Positions 9,918 through 19,603 of a DNA stretch of 64,000 nucleotides are shown here, piece by piece. How positions within the stretch are numbered: position 1 is the first letter of the stretch; every line of letters begins with the position of its first letter. Under the pieces are notes generated by a model, which saw nothing but the letters and a program-made list of their open reading frames with translations, did not search any database and was not told where the DNA came from. The stretch spans positions 62,001 to 126,000 of the forward strand of contig JAJFKG010000005.1 in the NCBI GenBank assembly GCA_021773335.1. The letters run 5' to 3'. A program made the translations under genes and the position numbers. The DNA is from Gammaproteobacteria bacterium (GTDB lineage Bacteria > Pseudomonadota > Gammaproteobacteria > JAJFKG01).

Positions 9918-11228
9918 TTATGCTCCCTCATCGCCTGCTTTAACTGCTTCCTCATAAGTCACTGTCTTATCGGTGACCTTGGCTTTGCCTAAAATAAGTT
10001 CAAGGACTTGTTCTTCCATAACGGCTGATTCGACATCGGCTAAGCGATTCTTATCTCCGTATATCCAACGTACAACTTCTTCTGGTTTTTCATAGAGTTG
10101 AGCTTGTTTGTCAACGAGTTCTTTCACCTTTACGGGATCGGCAGTCAATTTATTTTCCTCGACTATCTTAGAGAATAATAGCCCAAGTCGCACACGCTTG
10201 CGGGCCTTTTCAGCAAAAATTTCATCAGGAAAGTCACCCGCATTATCCATGCCAGTGTAACGCTTGAATTCTTCAGTCGCTTGCTGACGGAGATTGTTAA
10301 TTTCATTGTCAATCAAAGCCTTAGGTACTTCAAACTCAACAACGTCTAATAATTTATCAAACACCGCCTGCTTGAGTTGCGCTTGCAGGGCACGTTCTAA
10401 TTCACGCTCCATATTTTCGCGCACATCTTCCTTCATCGCTGCAACACCACTATCGATGTTAAACTTCTTAGCAAATTCATCGTTCAATTCCGGCAATACT
10501 GGTTGCTCGACTTTCTTCACCTTAATCACAAATTTTGCCGCTTTACCCGCGAGGCTTTTTTCTGGGTATTCTTCAGGGAAAGTCACATCGACAGTTAGTT
10601 CACTACCAGGTTTAGCGCCAACAATACCCTCTTCAAAACCTGGAATCATGCTCTTGGAACCCAAGACCAAAGGTACATCTTGTGCTTTATTGCCTTCAAA
10701 TTCTTCACCATCAATCGTACCGTGAAAATCAATTGTCACTTGATCCTCAAGTTTAGCGGCACGCTCAACCTCTTCCCAATCGGTATGTTGAGCACGTAAT
10801 TTTTCCAACATCGCATCGAGATCGGCATCTTCGATAGTTGCAGCCACACGTTCAACATCAATATTGCTGAAATCGACTAATTCTATCTGCGGAAATACTT
10901 CAAATACCGCATCGAACTCTAAAGCATCCCCTTCTTTCATAGTCTTGGGCTCAATTTGTGGCATGCCCGCTGGTGTTAAATCTTCTTGTTCTAAGGCTTC
11001 AAACAAACTCGTACGCATCACATCGGCCACGACCTCAGCGCGCGCCGCTTCACCGTAACGACTCTTAATTACTTTGAACGGTACTTTGCCGGGGCGAAAA
11101 CCCTTAATGCTCGCCGTTTTAGTCAACTCTTGTAGACGTTTGTCGACCGCAGAGTCAACTTTATTGTTAGGCACAGACACCGTCATACGGCGTTTGAGCG
11201 TCGTGGTCTTTTCAACAGAAACTTGCAT
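9918..11228 (-). CDS. tig: trigger factor
   Basis: A 436-residue ribosome-associated chaperone with peptidyl-prolyl isomerase activity. The N-terminal ribosome-binding domain contains the signature [17 protein letters not shown]. The FKBP-like domain follows at about 150-240 ([32 protein letters not shown] stretch), then a helical C-terminal chaperone domain. The start at 11228 ([10 protein letters not shown]) is chosen because the family starts with MQVS-type sequence and GGGGTAA precedes it; 11 residues upstream in the longer frame do not fit. It is the first gene of the tig-clpP-clpX operon. Confidence 0.97.
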   Translation of the reverse strand: MQVSVEKTTTLKRRMTVSVPNNKVDSAVDKRLQELTKTASIKGFRPGKVPFKVIKSRYGEAARAEVVADVMRTSLFEALEQEDLTPAGMPQIEPKTMKEGDALEFDAVFEVFPQIELVDFSNIDVERVAATIEDADLDAMLEKLRAQHTDWEEVERAAKLEDQVTIDFHGTIDGEEFEGNKAQDVPLVLGSKSMIPGFEEGIVGAKPGSELTVDVTFPEEYPEKSLAGKAAKFVIKVKKVEQPVLPELNDEFAKKFNIDSGVAAMKEDVRENMERELERALQAQLKQAVFDKLLDVVEFEVPKALIDNEINNLRQQATEEFKRYTGMDNAGDFPDEIFAEKARKRVRLGLLFSKIVEENKLTADPVKVKELVDKQAQLYEKPEEVVRWIYGDKNRLADVESAVMEEQVLELILGKAKVTDKTVTYEEAVKAGDEGA

Positions 11229-11295
11229 GGTTATTACCCCGTTATATAGTATTGTCGTCATTAATTAGCGGATTTTTTTGATAAAAAGCAGATTA

Positions 11296-11381
<86 letters not shown>

Positions 11382-11467
11382 AAAGGGGCCAATTATAACT
11401 GCATTATGCGCATCAGGATAGCACTCTCTCCCCTATCCATCTAATTCTTTGATTTTGTTACAATAAT

Positions 11468-11806
11468 CTAAGAAATGAGTATTAACAAGGCGCTTAAGGC
11501 CACAAAGCTCAAGATGAAACTGAGTAGTGGCCGATTCAGTTTGACCGCGATGACAAACACCAATAAGAAATAAACAACCATAACCAAATATTCAAGCGGC
11601 GCCGACAAATGTGCTGCGCGCAGCACATCGTGCGGACGACTCATCAAATAGATGATTCCGCCGATGATAGCACTGACGACATAATCCAAAAAATTAGCAA
11701 ATTCGCCATCGTCCTTGGGTTGTATCCTAGTAAAGACTAAAAAAGGCAAAGCGCGCAGCAAAAAACTCAAAATGCCCGCCACCAAAATGTAGCTCCAAAT
11801 CAGCAC
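11468..11806 (-). CDS. azlD: AzlD-family branched-chain amino acid exporter small subunit
   Basis: A 112-residue, very hydrophobic protein with about four membrane segments (WSYILVAGILSFLLRALPFL, FLDYVVSAIIGGIIYL, LEYLVMVVYFLLVFVIAV, LSFILSFVALSALLILI). This is the size and layout of AzlD, the partner of AzlC in an inner-membrane exporter of branched-chain amino acids. It starts at a GTG two bases after the azlC stop, behind GGAGG, so coupling is likely. Substrate is inferred from family only. Confidence 0.8.
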   Translation of the reverse strand: MLIWSYILVAGILSFLLRALPFLVFTRIQPKDDGEFANFLDYVVSAIIGGIIYLMSRPHDVLRAAHLSAPLEYLVMVVYFLLVFVIAVKLNRPLLSFILSFVALSALLILIS

Positions 11807-11808
11807 GC

Positions 11809-12525
11809 TTACCTCCGCCTACGAAAAAAGGCAATCACATACACGGTACCGCCGATAATGAACGGAACAATCAACAATGCCATCTTGTGAAATAGCATTT
11901 CGCCAAATGGCATCAGTAAGAATCCAGCAATAGTCGCAAACACGGGCGCGCGCTGCGGCCAACGCTTTGCCGTTAAGACGAGCAAGTAAAGCGGCATAAT
12001 CATAATAATAATGTCGGTAAACGTCGATGAATGGTAGAAATCACTAATGTAATAACCCAAGACACAAGCCAAAATCGAGACAGCGTAACTGGGTATTGCC
12101 ACTCCCAAGTAATACGTAAACAAATCCATGTTATGTGTGGTCTTACATTTAATATAAGTCACGGTAAATGACGAAGAAGCCAACATTGGCAAAGCCAATA
12201 AAATAGACCTCACCGATTTATGCTTAAAATATGGCGCTAACGACATCGACATGAGAATAAAACGAAAATTGATCACCAAGGTAGCAACCACAATATTCAG
12301 CATCATGTCATTCTTGTGAGCCAAATCGATGATCAAAATTTGCAAAGGGCCAGCATAAATCAAGGCATTTTGCGCAGCCGCTTGTAAGGCACCAAACCCC
12401 GATTCGTGGCATAACGCCCCGAGAGAAATACCAACAAATAGAAATACAACACACAATGGGCGTGAATCTTTTAAACCAGCGATCCATGATGCCTTTGCCA
12501 GCGTATTATCTTTAGTATCCATCAT
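11809..12525 (-). CDS. azlC: AzlC-family branched-chain amino acid exporter large subunit
   Basis: A 238-residue membrane protein. The AzlC hallmark is the first half: FVGISLGALCHESGFGALQA, then QNALIYAGPLQILIID and NFRFILMSMSLAPYF. Several further membrane helices follow, and the protein ends in a basic FFRRRR tail on the cytoplasmic side. Together with AzlD it is expected to export branched-chain amino acids. I place the start at one of two adjacent ATGs (12525/12522); a GTG eight codons upstream is also open but lacks a ribosome site. Confidence 0.83.
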   Translation of the reverse strand: MMDTKDNTLAKASWIAGLKDSRPLCVVFLFVGISLGALCHESGFGALQAAAQNALIYAGPLQILIIDLAHKNDMMLNIVVATLVINFRFILMSMSLAPYFKHKSVRSILLALPMLASSSFTVTYIKCKTTHNMDLFTYYLGVAIPSYAVSILACVLGYYISDFYHSSTFTDIIIMIMPLYLLVLTAKRWPQRAPVFATIAGFLLMPFGEMLFHKMALLIVPFIIGGTVYVIAFFRRRR

Positions 12526-12627
12526 TCCATTATGATCCAAATCGGGCACTACTTAACTTTACTTTTCCAAAAGGGAATTGTACCCTTTTCTGGCCTTATT
12601 GTATGGATAAACTTGCAGGAGATACCT

Positions 12628-13020
12628 ATGGAAATGGACACTTCACTCTTTCTTGCCAAAGTCTTTGGCATTTACTTTATTGTACTCGGACTCGCTATGC
12701 TTATTAATCGCAAAGGATGTCAACAGGTCGGTGAGACGATATTGCAAACACCAGCCGTTGCCTTTCTCGCCGCCTTCATGACACTGATTATCGGTATTTT
12801 ATTGATCGTGGCGCATAATATTTGGCAAGCCAATTGGACTCTCATTATTACGCTACTGGCGTGGCTAATTTTTATCAAGGGCACTGTGCGTACCATTTGG
12901 CCAAAAATCGATACGCAGCTTAAGGGAATACTCGAGAAGAACAGTCTGTTCATTCTGTTTGGCATTCTCTACCTGTTGCTCGGCAGTTTCTTAGCTTATA
13001 AAGGTTATACGTGGAGCTAA
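12628..13020 (+). CDS. small four-helix membrane protein, function unknown
   Basis: A 130-residue protein with about four membrane helices (VFGIYFIVLGLAMLI, VAFLAAFMTLIIGILLIVAH, WTLIITLLAWLIFIKGTVRT, LFILFGILYLLLGSFLAY). The start at 12628 (MEMDTSLFLAK) is preferred because GCAGGAGAT lies just upstream; the longer frame adds 32 unconvincing residues. I do not recognise a named family with certainty. It stands alone, divergent from azlC and convergent with the cytochrome bd operon. Confidence 0.7.
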   Translation: MEMDTSLFLAKVFGIYFIVLGLAMLINRKGCQQVGETILQTPAVAFLAAFMTLIIGILLIVAHNIWQANWTLIITLLAWLIFIKGTVRTIWPKIDTQLKGILEKNSLFILFGILYLLLGSFLAYKGYTWS

Positions 13021-13030
13021 GAACTGCAGC

Positions 13031-13186
13031 TTACTGCCCCAGGTGCTGCAACCAGGTCACCAAACTGTGGCTTAGTATAGAATAAGTACCCAGCACTAAC
13101 AACGACACGAGATAGAGTCCCACAAACCAGGCCAAACGCGTAAGCGTTTGGCCTGGTTTATTCTTTTGGGGTAGCTCATGTTGCAT
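13031..13186 (-). CDS. DUF2474/CydX-like small subunit of the cytochrome bd oxidase
   Basis: A 51-residue single-pass membrane protein starting nine bases after the cydB stop. The central TLTRLAWFVGLYLVSLLVLG is the pattern of DUF2474 proteins: a basic/aromatic start, one helix, and location directly downstream of cydB in cyanide-insensitive-type oxidase operons. Such peptides stabilise the CydAB complex, so the same role is likely here. The ATG at 13186 has no strong ribosome site, which may mean coupling to cydB. The coding sequence contains a perfect 16-bp inverted repeat, unusual in a gene this small. Confidence 0.7.
   Translation of the reverse strand: MQHELPQKNKPGQTLTRLAWFVGLYLVSLLVLGTYSILSHSLVTWLQHLGQ
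13124..13159. repeat. perfect 16-bp inverted repeat inside the small bd-oxidase gene
   Basis: AAACCAGGCCAAACGC at 13124-13139 and its exact complement at 13144-13159 are separated by GTAA. This very stable hairpin lies within the DUF2474-like coding sequence and could act as an mRNA element or attenuator on either strand. No T run of terminator length directly follows. Confidence 0.8.
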
Positions 13187-13195
13187 TTTAAACGG

Positions 13196-14194
13196 CTAAT
13201 AATGGATTACGGTTTTGACTTTGCCGCGGAAGATATAATACGAATACCCGGTATAAATCACTAATACTGGCAACATCACACACGCTCCAACCAGCATGAA
13301 TAACAATGACCCACTCGGTGAAGCCGCTTGCCACAATGTAATTTGGTACGGCACGATAAAGGGAAATAAGCTAATAATAAAACCGGCATACGGGCACAGA
13401 AACAAAATCACACTACACCAGTAGGGCACACGTTCTTTACGATTGAGTAAAGTCACCAACAAAATCACGAATGCCAATAAGGTTAAATACGGCAATACCG
13501 CAAGATACAACCAATGTTGCTTATCGAACCAACGTTTAAAGATCATATCGTTAATATAAGGCGTCCAAATACTCACTATCACGATCGCCGCCATTAACCC
13601 TACTGCGAACCATAAGGCAAATTTATACATCTTCGCCTGTAACCCACCCTCGGTTTTGATAATCAAGCGTGTAGCGCCTAATAAGCAATATCCCACCACC
13701 AAGCTCAAGGCGGTGAATAAAGTAAACCACGTGACTAAGTGCCCTTCTGACATTAGATACGGTTGTTGTTTGATCATAAAACCTTTAACAAAGTTACCGA
13801 CAATCAAACCTTGTATCAAGGCTGCGGCTAAAGAGGCAAACGCAAATAAGCCATCCCAGAGATGTTGCTTTTCTTTAGCCTTTAAGCGAAATTCAAAGGC
13901 AACCCCACGCAATAACAGTGACAACACCATCAAGATCAAAGGTAAATACAATACAGGCAACAAAGCACTAAAAGCTAATGGAAACGCACCATATAATGAT
14001 GCCATGCCTAAGACCAACCAGGTTTGATTACCATCCCATGTCGGCAAAATCACGCTGATCGCCAAACCACGCTCTTCACGACTCATAAATGGGAGCAACA
14101 TCCCTGTGCCGAGAGTAAAACCATCTAGTACCACATACATGACCACACAAAAGGCAATGATCATAATCCAAAATAGGGGGAGTAAACTCATCAT
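13196..14194 (-). CDS. cydB: cytochrome bd-type ubiquinol oxidase subunit II
   Basis: A 332-residue membrane protein with the CydB start (FVVMYVVLDGFTLGTG-type region), then LPTWDGNQTWLVLG and LLLRGVAFEFR, which are family signatures. About eight or nine membrane helices are visible. CydB carries no haem but is needed to assemble the quinol oxidase in the inner membrane. The start overlaps the cydA stop by one base (TAATG) behind GGAGG, so the two subunits are coupled. It has the length and pattern of the cyanide-insensitive branch of the family. Confidence 0.95.
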   Translation of the reverse strand: MMSLLPLFWIMIIAFCVVMYVVLDGFTLGTGMLLPFMSREERGLAISVILPTWDGNQTWLVLGMASLYGAFPLAFSALLPVLYLPLILMVLSLLLRGVAFEFRLKAKEKQHLWDGLFAFASLAAALIQGLIVGNFVKGFMIKQQPYLMSEGHLVTWFTLFTALSLVVGYCLLGATRLIIKTEGGLQAKMYKFALWFAVGLMAAIVIVSIWTPYINDMIFKRWFDKQHWLYLAVLPYLTLLAFVILLVTLLNRKERVPYWCSVILFLCPYAGFIISLFPFIVPYQITLWQAASPSGSLLFMLVGACVMLPVLVIYTGYSYYIFRGKVKTVIHY

Positions 14195-15573
14195 TACCGA
14201 CCCTCCTTGGCTTTGTCATCCGGCCGCATGTACGCGAACGGCATTTTCTCGGACTCGAGCTCTTCGTGTGGACCTGTGGTTAAGATTTTATTCAGATACA
14301 TAAAATAAAAGACCCCAAATATAATTCCATACACAATGACGATTAACAGCAACGAAATTATCACGTGTGAAATCGGCACAGGCGACGCCGCATCTAAGGT
14401 CCGCACGAAGTTATACACTACCCAAGGCTGACGTCCAGTTTCAGCAGTGAACCAACCACTGATCAAAGCAATAAAGCCCGCGGGTGCCGACCATTGTGCA
14501 ATTTTCAAAAACCAACGTTGATCAAACAAGCTTTTACGTATCAATAAGTACAAGCCAGTGAAAGCAAACAGCAGCATTAGCACGCCGATGCCGACCATGA
14601 CACGAAAAGCATAAAACACAATCGCAACAACTGGTTGATCTTTTGCTGACACAGTCTTTAAACCAGTCAACTCACCATTCCATTGGTGAGTATTTACCAC
14701 ACTCGCCAAATGCGGAATGCCAATCGCAAACAAGTTCTTTTGTAGTTTCTTATCGGGATAAGCGAATAGCAATAAGGGAGCCCCTTTTTGTGTTTCCCAC
14801 ACACCTTCCATCGCAGCCGTCTTGAGCGGTTGATATTGGTGCACTTCTAATCCAACCGTATCGCCCACGAACATTTGCACTGGCATCAAAATCATCAATG
14901 TGATGATCGCAAACCCAAAGCATTTCTTGGCAAAATCTATATGGCGTTTATGCACGAGGTAATACGCCGACACGCTGACGATCACAAAAGACGTCGTAAT
15001 GTACGCCGCCAACATCATATGAATAAAACGCGGAATAACCGAATAGTTTAAAATGACATCACGCCAACTGTTGACGACAAACACCCCATTTTTGAGTGTT
15101 GCCCCTTCAGGGGTTTGCATCCATGAGTTTGCTGATAAGATCCAAAAGGCAGATAAAGTCACACCGATCACGACCAACAAAGTCGACAAATAATGCAACT
15201 TAGGCCCGACACGCTCCCAGCCAAAAATCATCACACCTAAAAAGCCAGCTTCGATGAAGAAGGCAGTCATCACTTCATAGGTAAATAAGGTACCTAATAC
15301 TGGACCGGCAGGATGGGTGAATCCCGCCCAATTAGTACCCAGTTGGAATTCCATCACAACCCCTGAAACAACCCCCATCCCAAAGGTCAAGGCAAACACT
15401 TTCATCCAAAATTTACAAATACGCAAGTACATTGGGTTTTTGGTTTTTAACCAAGCACCTTCCATGATCGCAAGGAATGTCGCCAGACCAATACTAAAGG
15501 ATGGAAACAAAATGTGAAAAGTAATGGTAAAAGCGAATTGAATACGTGAGAGTATCTCGGTATCGACGTGCAT
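14194..15573 (-). CDS. cydA: cytochrome bd-type ubiquinol oxidase subunit I
   Basis: A 459-residue membrane protein. RIQFAFTITFHILFPSFSIG holds the haem-ligand histidine region, FTYEVMTAFFIEAGFLGVMI carries the acidic residues of the proton path, and TAETGRQPWVVYN is the invariant GRQPW motif. The Q-loop is short, which points to the CIO (cyanide-insensitive) type. It oxidises quinol and reduces oxygen at the inner membrane, suited to low-oxygen or respiratory-stress conditions. The start at 15573 has AAGGAGGG upstream. First gene of cydA-cydB-DUF2474. Confidence 0.96.
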   Translation of the reverse strand: MHVDTEILSRIQFAFTITFHILFPSFSIGLATFLAIMEGAWLKTKNPMYLRICKFWMKVFALTFGMGVVSGVVMEFQLGTNWAGFTHPAGPVLGTLFTYEVMTAFFIEAGFLGVMIFGWERVGPKLHYLSTLLVVIGVTLSAFWILSANSWMQTPEGATLKNGVFVVNSWRDVILNYSVIPRFIHMMLAAYITTSFVIVSVSAYYLVHKRHIDFAKKCFGFAIITLMILMPVQMFVGDTVGLEVHQYQPLKTAAMEGVWETQKGAPLLLFAYPDKKLQKNLFAIGIPHLASVVNTHQWNGELTGLKTVSAKDQPVVAIVFYAFRVMVGIGVLMLLFAFTGLYLLIRKSLFDQRWFLKIAQWSAPAGFIALISGWFTAETGRQPWVVYNFVRTLDAASPVPISHVIISLLLIVIVYGIIFGVFYFMYLNKILTTGPHEELESEKMPFAYMRPDDKAKEGR

Positions 15574-15675
15574 GCACCCTCCTTGTTGGTCCGCGAGCTA
15601 TTTTGTAAGCGGCGTCATTGTAACAAGAGTGTGCGCTGAAGGAAATAAAAATGACAGAATAAGGGCGCTATACGA

Positions 15676-15717
15676 AAACGCCTATTGCAACAAGATGACA
15701 AGCTGCGATAGGCGTTT
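15676..15717 (-). terminator. terminator downstream of the RRM gene
   Basis: AAACGCCTAT at 15676-15685 pairs with ATAGGCGTTT at 15708-15717. On the minus strand the stem ends in GCGTTTT, as expected for a Rho-independent terminator of the RRM-protein gene. The stem can also be read from the plus strand. Confidence 0.65.
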
Positions 15718-15752
15718 ATACTATGCAAATCGATGATTATGCGTGATAGCTA

Positions 15753-16076
15753 TTAATCATCATGATGTGACTGATGTCTATCATGGCGTCCACCACCATC
15801 ACGGCCACCGCCATCACGGCCACCACCATCACGTTGTTTTTCACGTGCCACATTAATCTTCAACGGACGTCCTGACAGCATAGTGCCATTTTTCTCCATT
15901 GCGGGTTCAACGGAAGATTCATTAGCGAATTCCACAAACCCAAACCCTTTCGAACGCCCAGTATAACGGTCGGTAACAATATTGATATGATCAATCGGCC
16001 CAAACTCACCAAAAAATGCTTCTAATTCACTTTCTGTTGTACCATAGGGCAAGTTACCTACATAAATTTTATTCAT
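15753..16076 (-). CDS. RNA-binding protein with one RRM domain and a Gly/Arg/His tail
   Basis: A 107-residue protein. Residues 1-80 form an RNA-recognition motif: IYVGNLPYG is RNP2 and SKGFGFVEF is RNP1. The tail is low complexity, with three GGGRD-type repeats followed by HDRHQSHHDD. Proteins of this kind bind single-stranded RNA and are often cold-induced. The ATG at 16076 is chosen because GAGAGG lies upstream; the alternative is a TTG one codon earlier. The Gly/Arg repeats are encoded by a near-perfect 12-base DNA repeat (15786-15832), so their number could vary by slippage. Confidence 0.9.
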   Translation of the reverse strand: MNKIYVGNLPYGTTESELEAFFGEFGPIDHINIVTDRYTGRSKGFGFVEFANESSVEPAMEKNGTMLSGRPLKINVAREKQRDGGGRDGGGRDGGGRHDRHQSHHDD

Positions 16077-16255
16077 CAAAAAAACCTCTCAAAGATAGAA
16101 ATAAATAAGCCTACATTCCACACAAGTTCGACCAACTTTAAAGTACCATAAACTACAGACTCAAGACGCTGCGAATAGGAGAATGCCGGCGTATTATAAA
16201 CATCTTTGCCTAAATATGGAATGCTAAAAGCAATTTCATTGTACGTGGTTCATAA

Positions 16256-17941
16256 ATGAGTCATAACAACACAGATGCAAAATCTCCACGGAAGCATTAT
16301 GATAGCGCGCGAACTGAGAAAAACGTACATAGGATGAGCAACTTGAAACACAAACCTATCTTCCACCGTATCGGCTTGCTAGGACTCACCATGGCGGGCG
16401 CCGGCTCAATGATTGGCTCAGGTTGGCTATTCGGGGCTTGGAAAGCGGCCCGACTCGCTGGCCCTGCCGCGATTTTAACTTGGCCCCTGGGTGCCCTCGT
16501 CATTCTATTACTTGCCCTCGCCTATGCCGAACTCGGTGCGCGCTTTCCTACTAGCGGCGGTATGGTGCGTTACACGCAATTATCACACGGCTCGTTTGCA
16601 GGGTTTATTGCCGGTTGGGCAAATTGGATTGCCATTATCACCGGCGTCTCAATTGAAGCGGCTTCATCGATACAATATCTCAGTTCTTGGCCCTATGACT
16701 GGACCAACAATCTATACCACATGAACACGCACGAGCTGACACCACTCGGCTTACTTGCGGCAGCCGCTTTGATCGTCGTCTATTTTCTTTTGAATTATTG
16801 GTCGTTAAAACTCTTTGTGCGTTCAATGGTTGCCGTCACTGTGGTGAAGCTGTGTGTACCATTTATCACCTGTATCGCCTTATTTGCGTCTGCTTTTGGA
16901 CACCATACTTACGACATTACCCATGGTGATTTTATGCCGTATGGCTTTAGCAGCGTTTTAACGGCTATCGCTACTGCCGGTATCGTCTTTTCATTTCAAG
17001 GCTTTCAAAGTGCAATTAACTTATCCGGTGAGGCGAAAAACCCTGGGCGCAACGTGCCCATAGCGGTAATATTGTCGATCTTAATTGCTCTAGTAATCTA
17101 TACTGCCCTGCAAATTGCCTTCATTGGCAGTATCGATCCCAAATCCATTGCCAACGGCTGGTCCACGTTGCGTATGCGCTCACCTTATGTCGACCTAGCA
17201 ATGGCTTTTCAGTTGAATTGGTTAGTTGTCATCTTATATTTTGACGCCTTTGTCTCACCGTCTGGCACGGGGATCACATACACAGGCACGACATCGCGTA
17301 TGCTTTTTAGCATGCAAAAAAACGGTTATATGCCCAGTTTCATCGGCCAATTGCACCCACGCTTCCATATTCCGCGTAATGCGATGTGGGTGAACTTAGT
17401 CGTCAGTTTTATTTTCTTGTACCTTTTCAAAGGCTGGAATAATTTGGTTTCGGTGATTTCTGTTTCGGCTATCATTGCCTATGTCAATGGCCCAATCTCT
17501 GCGGTGGTTTTGCGTCAACATAAAAGCAAGATCAAATCACCACTCAAAATACCCGGCTTACGCTTCATATCGCCGATTGCTTTTGTTGGTATTACGCTGG
17601 TGCTGTATTGGGCACGCTGGCCACTGACCGGTGAAGTGATTTTCATCATGCTAATCGGCATGCCGATATTCTTGTACTACCAATATAAAGAAAACTGGCA
17701 ACATACTGGTAAGCACTTACGCAGTGGCGCCTGGCTGGTGTGTTATCTATTAGTGATAGCACTCCTCTCTTATATCGGCTCTACTACCTTTGGGGGCTTA
17801 GGCTTACTGAATACCAGTCAAAGCACTATTATTGTGCTATGCGTAGCAATAGGGTTTTATATCTGGGGCTTACGCAGCGGCTTAACCAATGGGCATTTTA
17901 ACTTTAATTTGCGGACTGAGTTCACGAAAACTAAAAACTGA
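16256..17941 (+). CDS. APC-superfamily amino acid permease
   Basis: A 561-residue inner-membrane transporter with about 12-14 helices. The family start is clear: IGLLGLTMAGAGSMIGSGWL followed by AARLAGPAAILTWPLGAL and AYAELGARFPTSGGMVRYTQ. FSFQGFQSAINLSGEAKNPG is the helix-6 region. Proteins of this type import amino acids or exchange them with products; the substrate cannot be read from the sequence. The N-terminal 35 residues are charged and may be overlong; an internal ATG at MSNLKHK is possible. It is a single-gene unit. Confidence 0.88.
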   Translation: MSHNNTDAKSPRKHYDSARTEKNVHRMSNLKHKPIFHRIGLLGLTMAGAGSMIGSGWLFGAWKAARLAGPAAILTWPLGALVILLLALAYAELGARFPTSGGMVRYTQLSHGSFAGFIAGWANWIAIITGVSIEAASSIQYLSSWPYDWTNNLYHMNTHELTPLGLLAAAALIVVYFLLNYWSLKLFVRSMVAVTVVKLCVPFITCIALFASAFGHHTYDITHGDFMPYGFSSVLTAIATAGIVFSFQGFQSAINLSGEAKNPGRNVPIAVILSILIALVIYTALQIAFIGSIDPKSIANGWSTLRMRSPYVDLAMAFQLNWLVVILYFDAFVSPSGTGITYTGTTSRMLFSMQKNGYMPSFIGQLHPRFHIPRNAMWVNLVVSFIFLYLFKGWNNLVSVISVSAIIAYVNGPISAVVLRQHKSKIKSPLKIPGLRFISPIAFVGITLVLYWARWPLTGEVIFIMLIGMPIFLYYQYKENWQHTGKHLRSGAWLVCYLLVIALLSYIGSTTFGGLGLLNTSQSTIIVLCVAIGFYIWGLRSGLTNGHFNFNLRTEFTKTKN

Positions 17942-18213
17942 GACTTGGACAGCAGAATTTCGCTTGCTCAGAGCACAATTTGTATGAAAACTCCGCAAGC
18001 CGGAACCAGAAAACACTAATCTATTGATTAATAAGTCAATTTTGACATCAATTGCCCTCTATTTTTTGCGTAAAAACACAATTCACATTTTTTGCCCAAC
18101 ATGTTATTATTTGGCCAGTTAGTTAATGATAAGTGTGGCAGCTCTGTGAGTTAAATTTACCCTCAAGGACGTGTTGAGCCCTATCGGTCCCAAAACATAA
18201 TAGGCAAGTATGT

Positions 18214-19038
18214 ATGAATTCCTTAGTTGAATTACTCGAAGAATATACATTTAAAGAACACAATCTGATCAATAAAATTTGCGAACCTTTGTCTCGTTAT
18301 TTTGGTATGGACTATTTTAGTTATCAGAAAGTCTATGCCGATGGTCGCTTTTGGGCATTTAGCAACAATTTAGACTGGGGCGAACATTTTGTAAAACATG
18401 ACTTAGCAAAAAGCGCCCCATTTATCACGCACCCCAAAAATATTGCTTCTGCAACCCTACAATCTGAAGACCTCGCTTATATTCAACACTTTGCGGACTT
18501 TAACCGCGATTTGAAGCGCATTGTAGGCGCAGGAAACTGTTTTCTTAAACTCATCAAGGATGAGGGTTGCTCTGAGGTCTATATGTTTGCCACAAAAGAC
18601 CCTGCAAACTATCATACTTGTCAGCTATTTTTAGCCGATAAGCAATTAATTGGTAAATTCGTTAAATATTTCAATGAAAAAATCGAACGCTTACAACAGC
18701 GCTCAAAGGTGGTCTACGGTAATGCCTATGAGTTCAAGGGCGATCGATTTAACACGCTGAATATACCCCTGTCCTTAAAAATTTCTCAAGCACACAAACA
18801 AAATTTTCTCGCGAAAATTCAACAAATTGATCCTTCACAATGTGACGTCTATTTAACCCCGCGTGAAATTGACTGTATTCTCGCATTAAAACGCGGTTTA
18901 ACCGCACAAGAAACGGCAGAAAAATTGGCTTTATCAAGTCGAACCGTTGAAGGTTACCTGGCTAACGTCAAAAAGAAACTCGGCATTCGCCATAAATTCT
19001 TGATCGTACCTAAAGCTGAAGAGCTAGAGTTAATTTAA
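18214..19038 (+). CDS. LuxR-type transcriptional regulator with N-terminal sensor region
   Basis: A 274-residue protein. Residues 1 to about 190 form a sensor-like region (YFGMDYFSYQKVYADGRFWA) that resembles the autoinducer-binding-like domains of Legionellales LuxR proteins but is not one I can name exactly. Residues about 205-265 are a LuxR helix-turn-helix: LTPREIDCILALKRGLTAQE, then LSSRTVEGYLANVKKKLGI. It is expected to bind DNA as a dimer; the signal is unknown. A second, broken copy follows 29 bases downstream, so this is a tandem duplication. A third member lies at 29510-30355. Confidence 0.85.
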   Translation: MNSLVELLEEYTFKEHNLINKICEPLSRYFGMDYFSYQKVYADGRFWAFSNNLDWGEHFVKHDLAKSAPFITHPKNIASATLQSEDLAYIQHFADFNRDLKRIVGAGNCFLKLIKDEGCSEVYMFATKDPANYHTCQLFLADKQLIGKFVKYFNEKIERLQQRSKVVYGNAYEFKGDRFNTLNIPLSLKISQAHKQNFLAKIQQIDPSQCDVYLTPREIDCILALKRGLTAQETAEKLALSSRTVEGYLANVKKKLGIRHKFLIVPKAEELELI

Positions 19039-19067
19039 ATTATATTATCATTAATTGAGCATTTACC

Positions 19068-19549
19068 ATGAATTCACTATTAGACGTTATCGATGAATAC
19101 AGCTACAAAGCGCACAAACAAATCAAACAGTTAAGCCAACCACTGACAGAGAATTTCGGTGTAGATAAATTTGATTATGTGAATGTTCATGACGATGGTC
19201 GTTTCTGGGGATTTAGCGATGATTTAGCCTGGGCAGAATATTTCGCTAATGTTGGGCAGAAACACAAGCACAACTTAATGGCTAATTCACCACTGATTAC
19301 GCACCCTGATAATCTAACTTCCGGCATATTCACCACAAAAATTTTAAGTTATATCCCTCATTATGCTGAATTCAATCAAGAACTCTCCAAAATGGTTTGA
19401 ATGCTCGCGAGACTGCCGACACACTGGCACTGTCAAGCCGCACCGTCGAAGCATACCTTGCTACCATCAAAAAGAAACTGGGCATCCGCCACAAATTTTT
19501 GATTGTGCCTAGACTCAAAGAATTAGAGTTTGAGTTAGACCTAATTTAA
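19068..19549 (+). pseudogene. broken LuxR-type regulator (internal deletion and frameshift)
   Basis: The first 110 codons are a clear paralogue of the upstream luxR gene (DDGRFWGFSDDLAW against ADGRFWAFSNNLDW). The frame stops at 19398-19400. From 19394, in another frame, the helix-turn-helix resumes (LNARETADTLALSSRTVEAY ... KKKLGIRHKFLIV) and ends at 19547-19549. Compared with the upstream copy about 120 residues between sensor and HTH are missing. A deletion has joined the two ends out of frame at the shared GGTTT. The short N-terminal product could still be made, but it has no DNA-binding part. Confidence 0.85.
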
Positions 19550-19572
19550 TTAATTTGATTTTTAGCAGTAAA

Positions 19573-19603
19573 CAACCATTGTTCACACAAGCGAACAATG
19601 GTT
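19573..19603. terminator. hairpin between converging luxR remnant and adhesin gene
   Basis: CAACCATTGTTC at 19573-19584 and GAACAATGGTTG at 19592-19603 form a perfect 12-bp stem with a 7-base loop. It lies between convergent genes, where a bidirectional terminator is expected. Only weak T-rich sequence follows on either strand. Confidence 0.5.

Noticed and set aside
10294..10725. 143-codon plus-strand frame
   Set aside because: Antisense shadow of tig.
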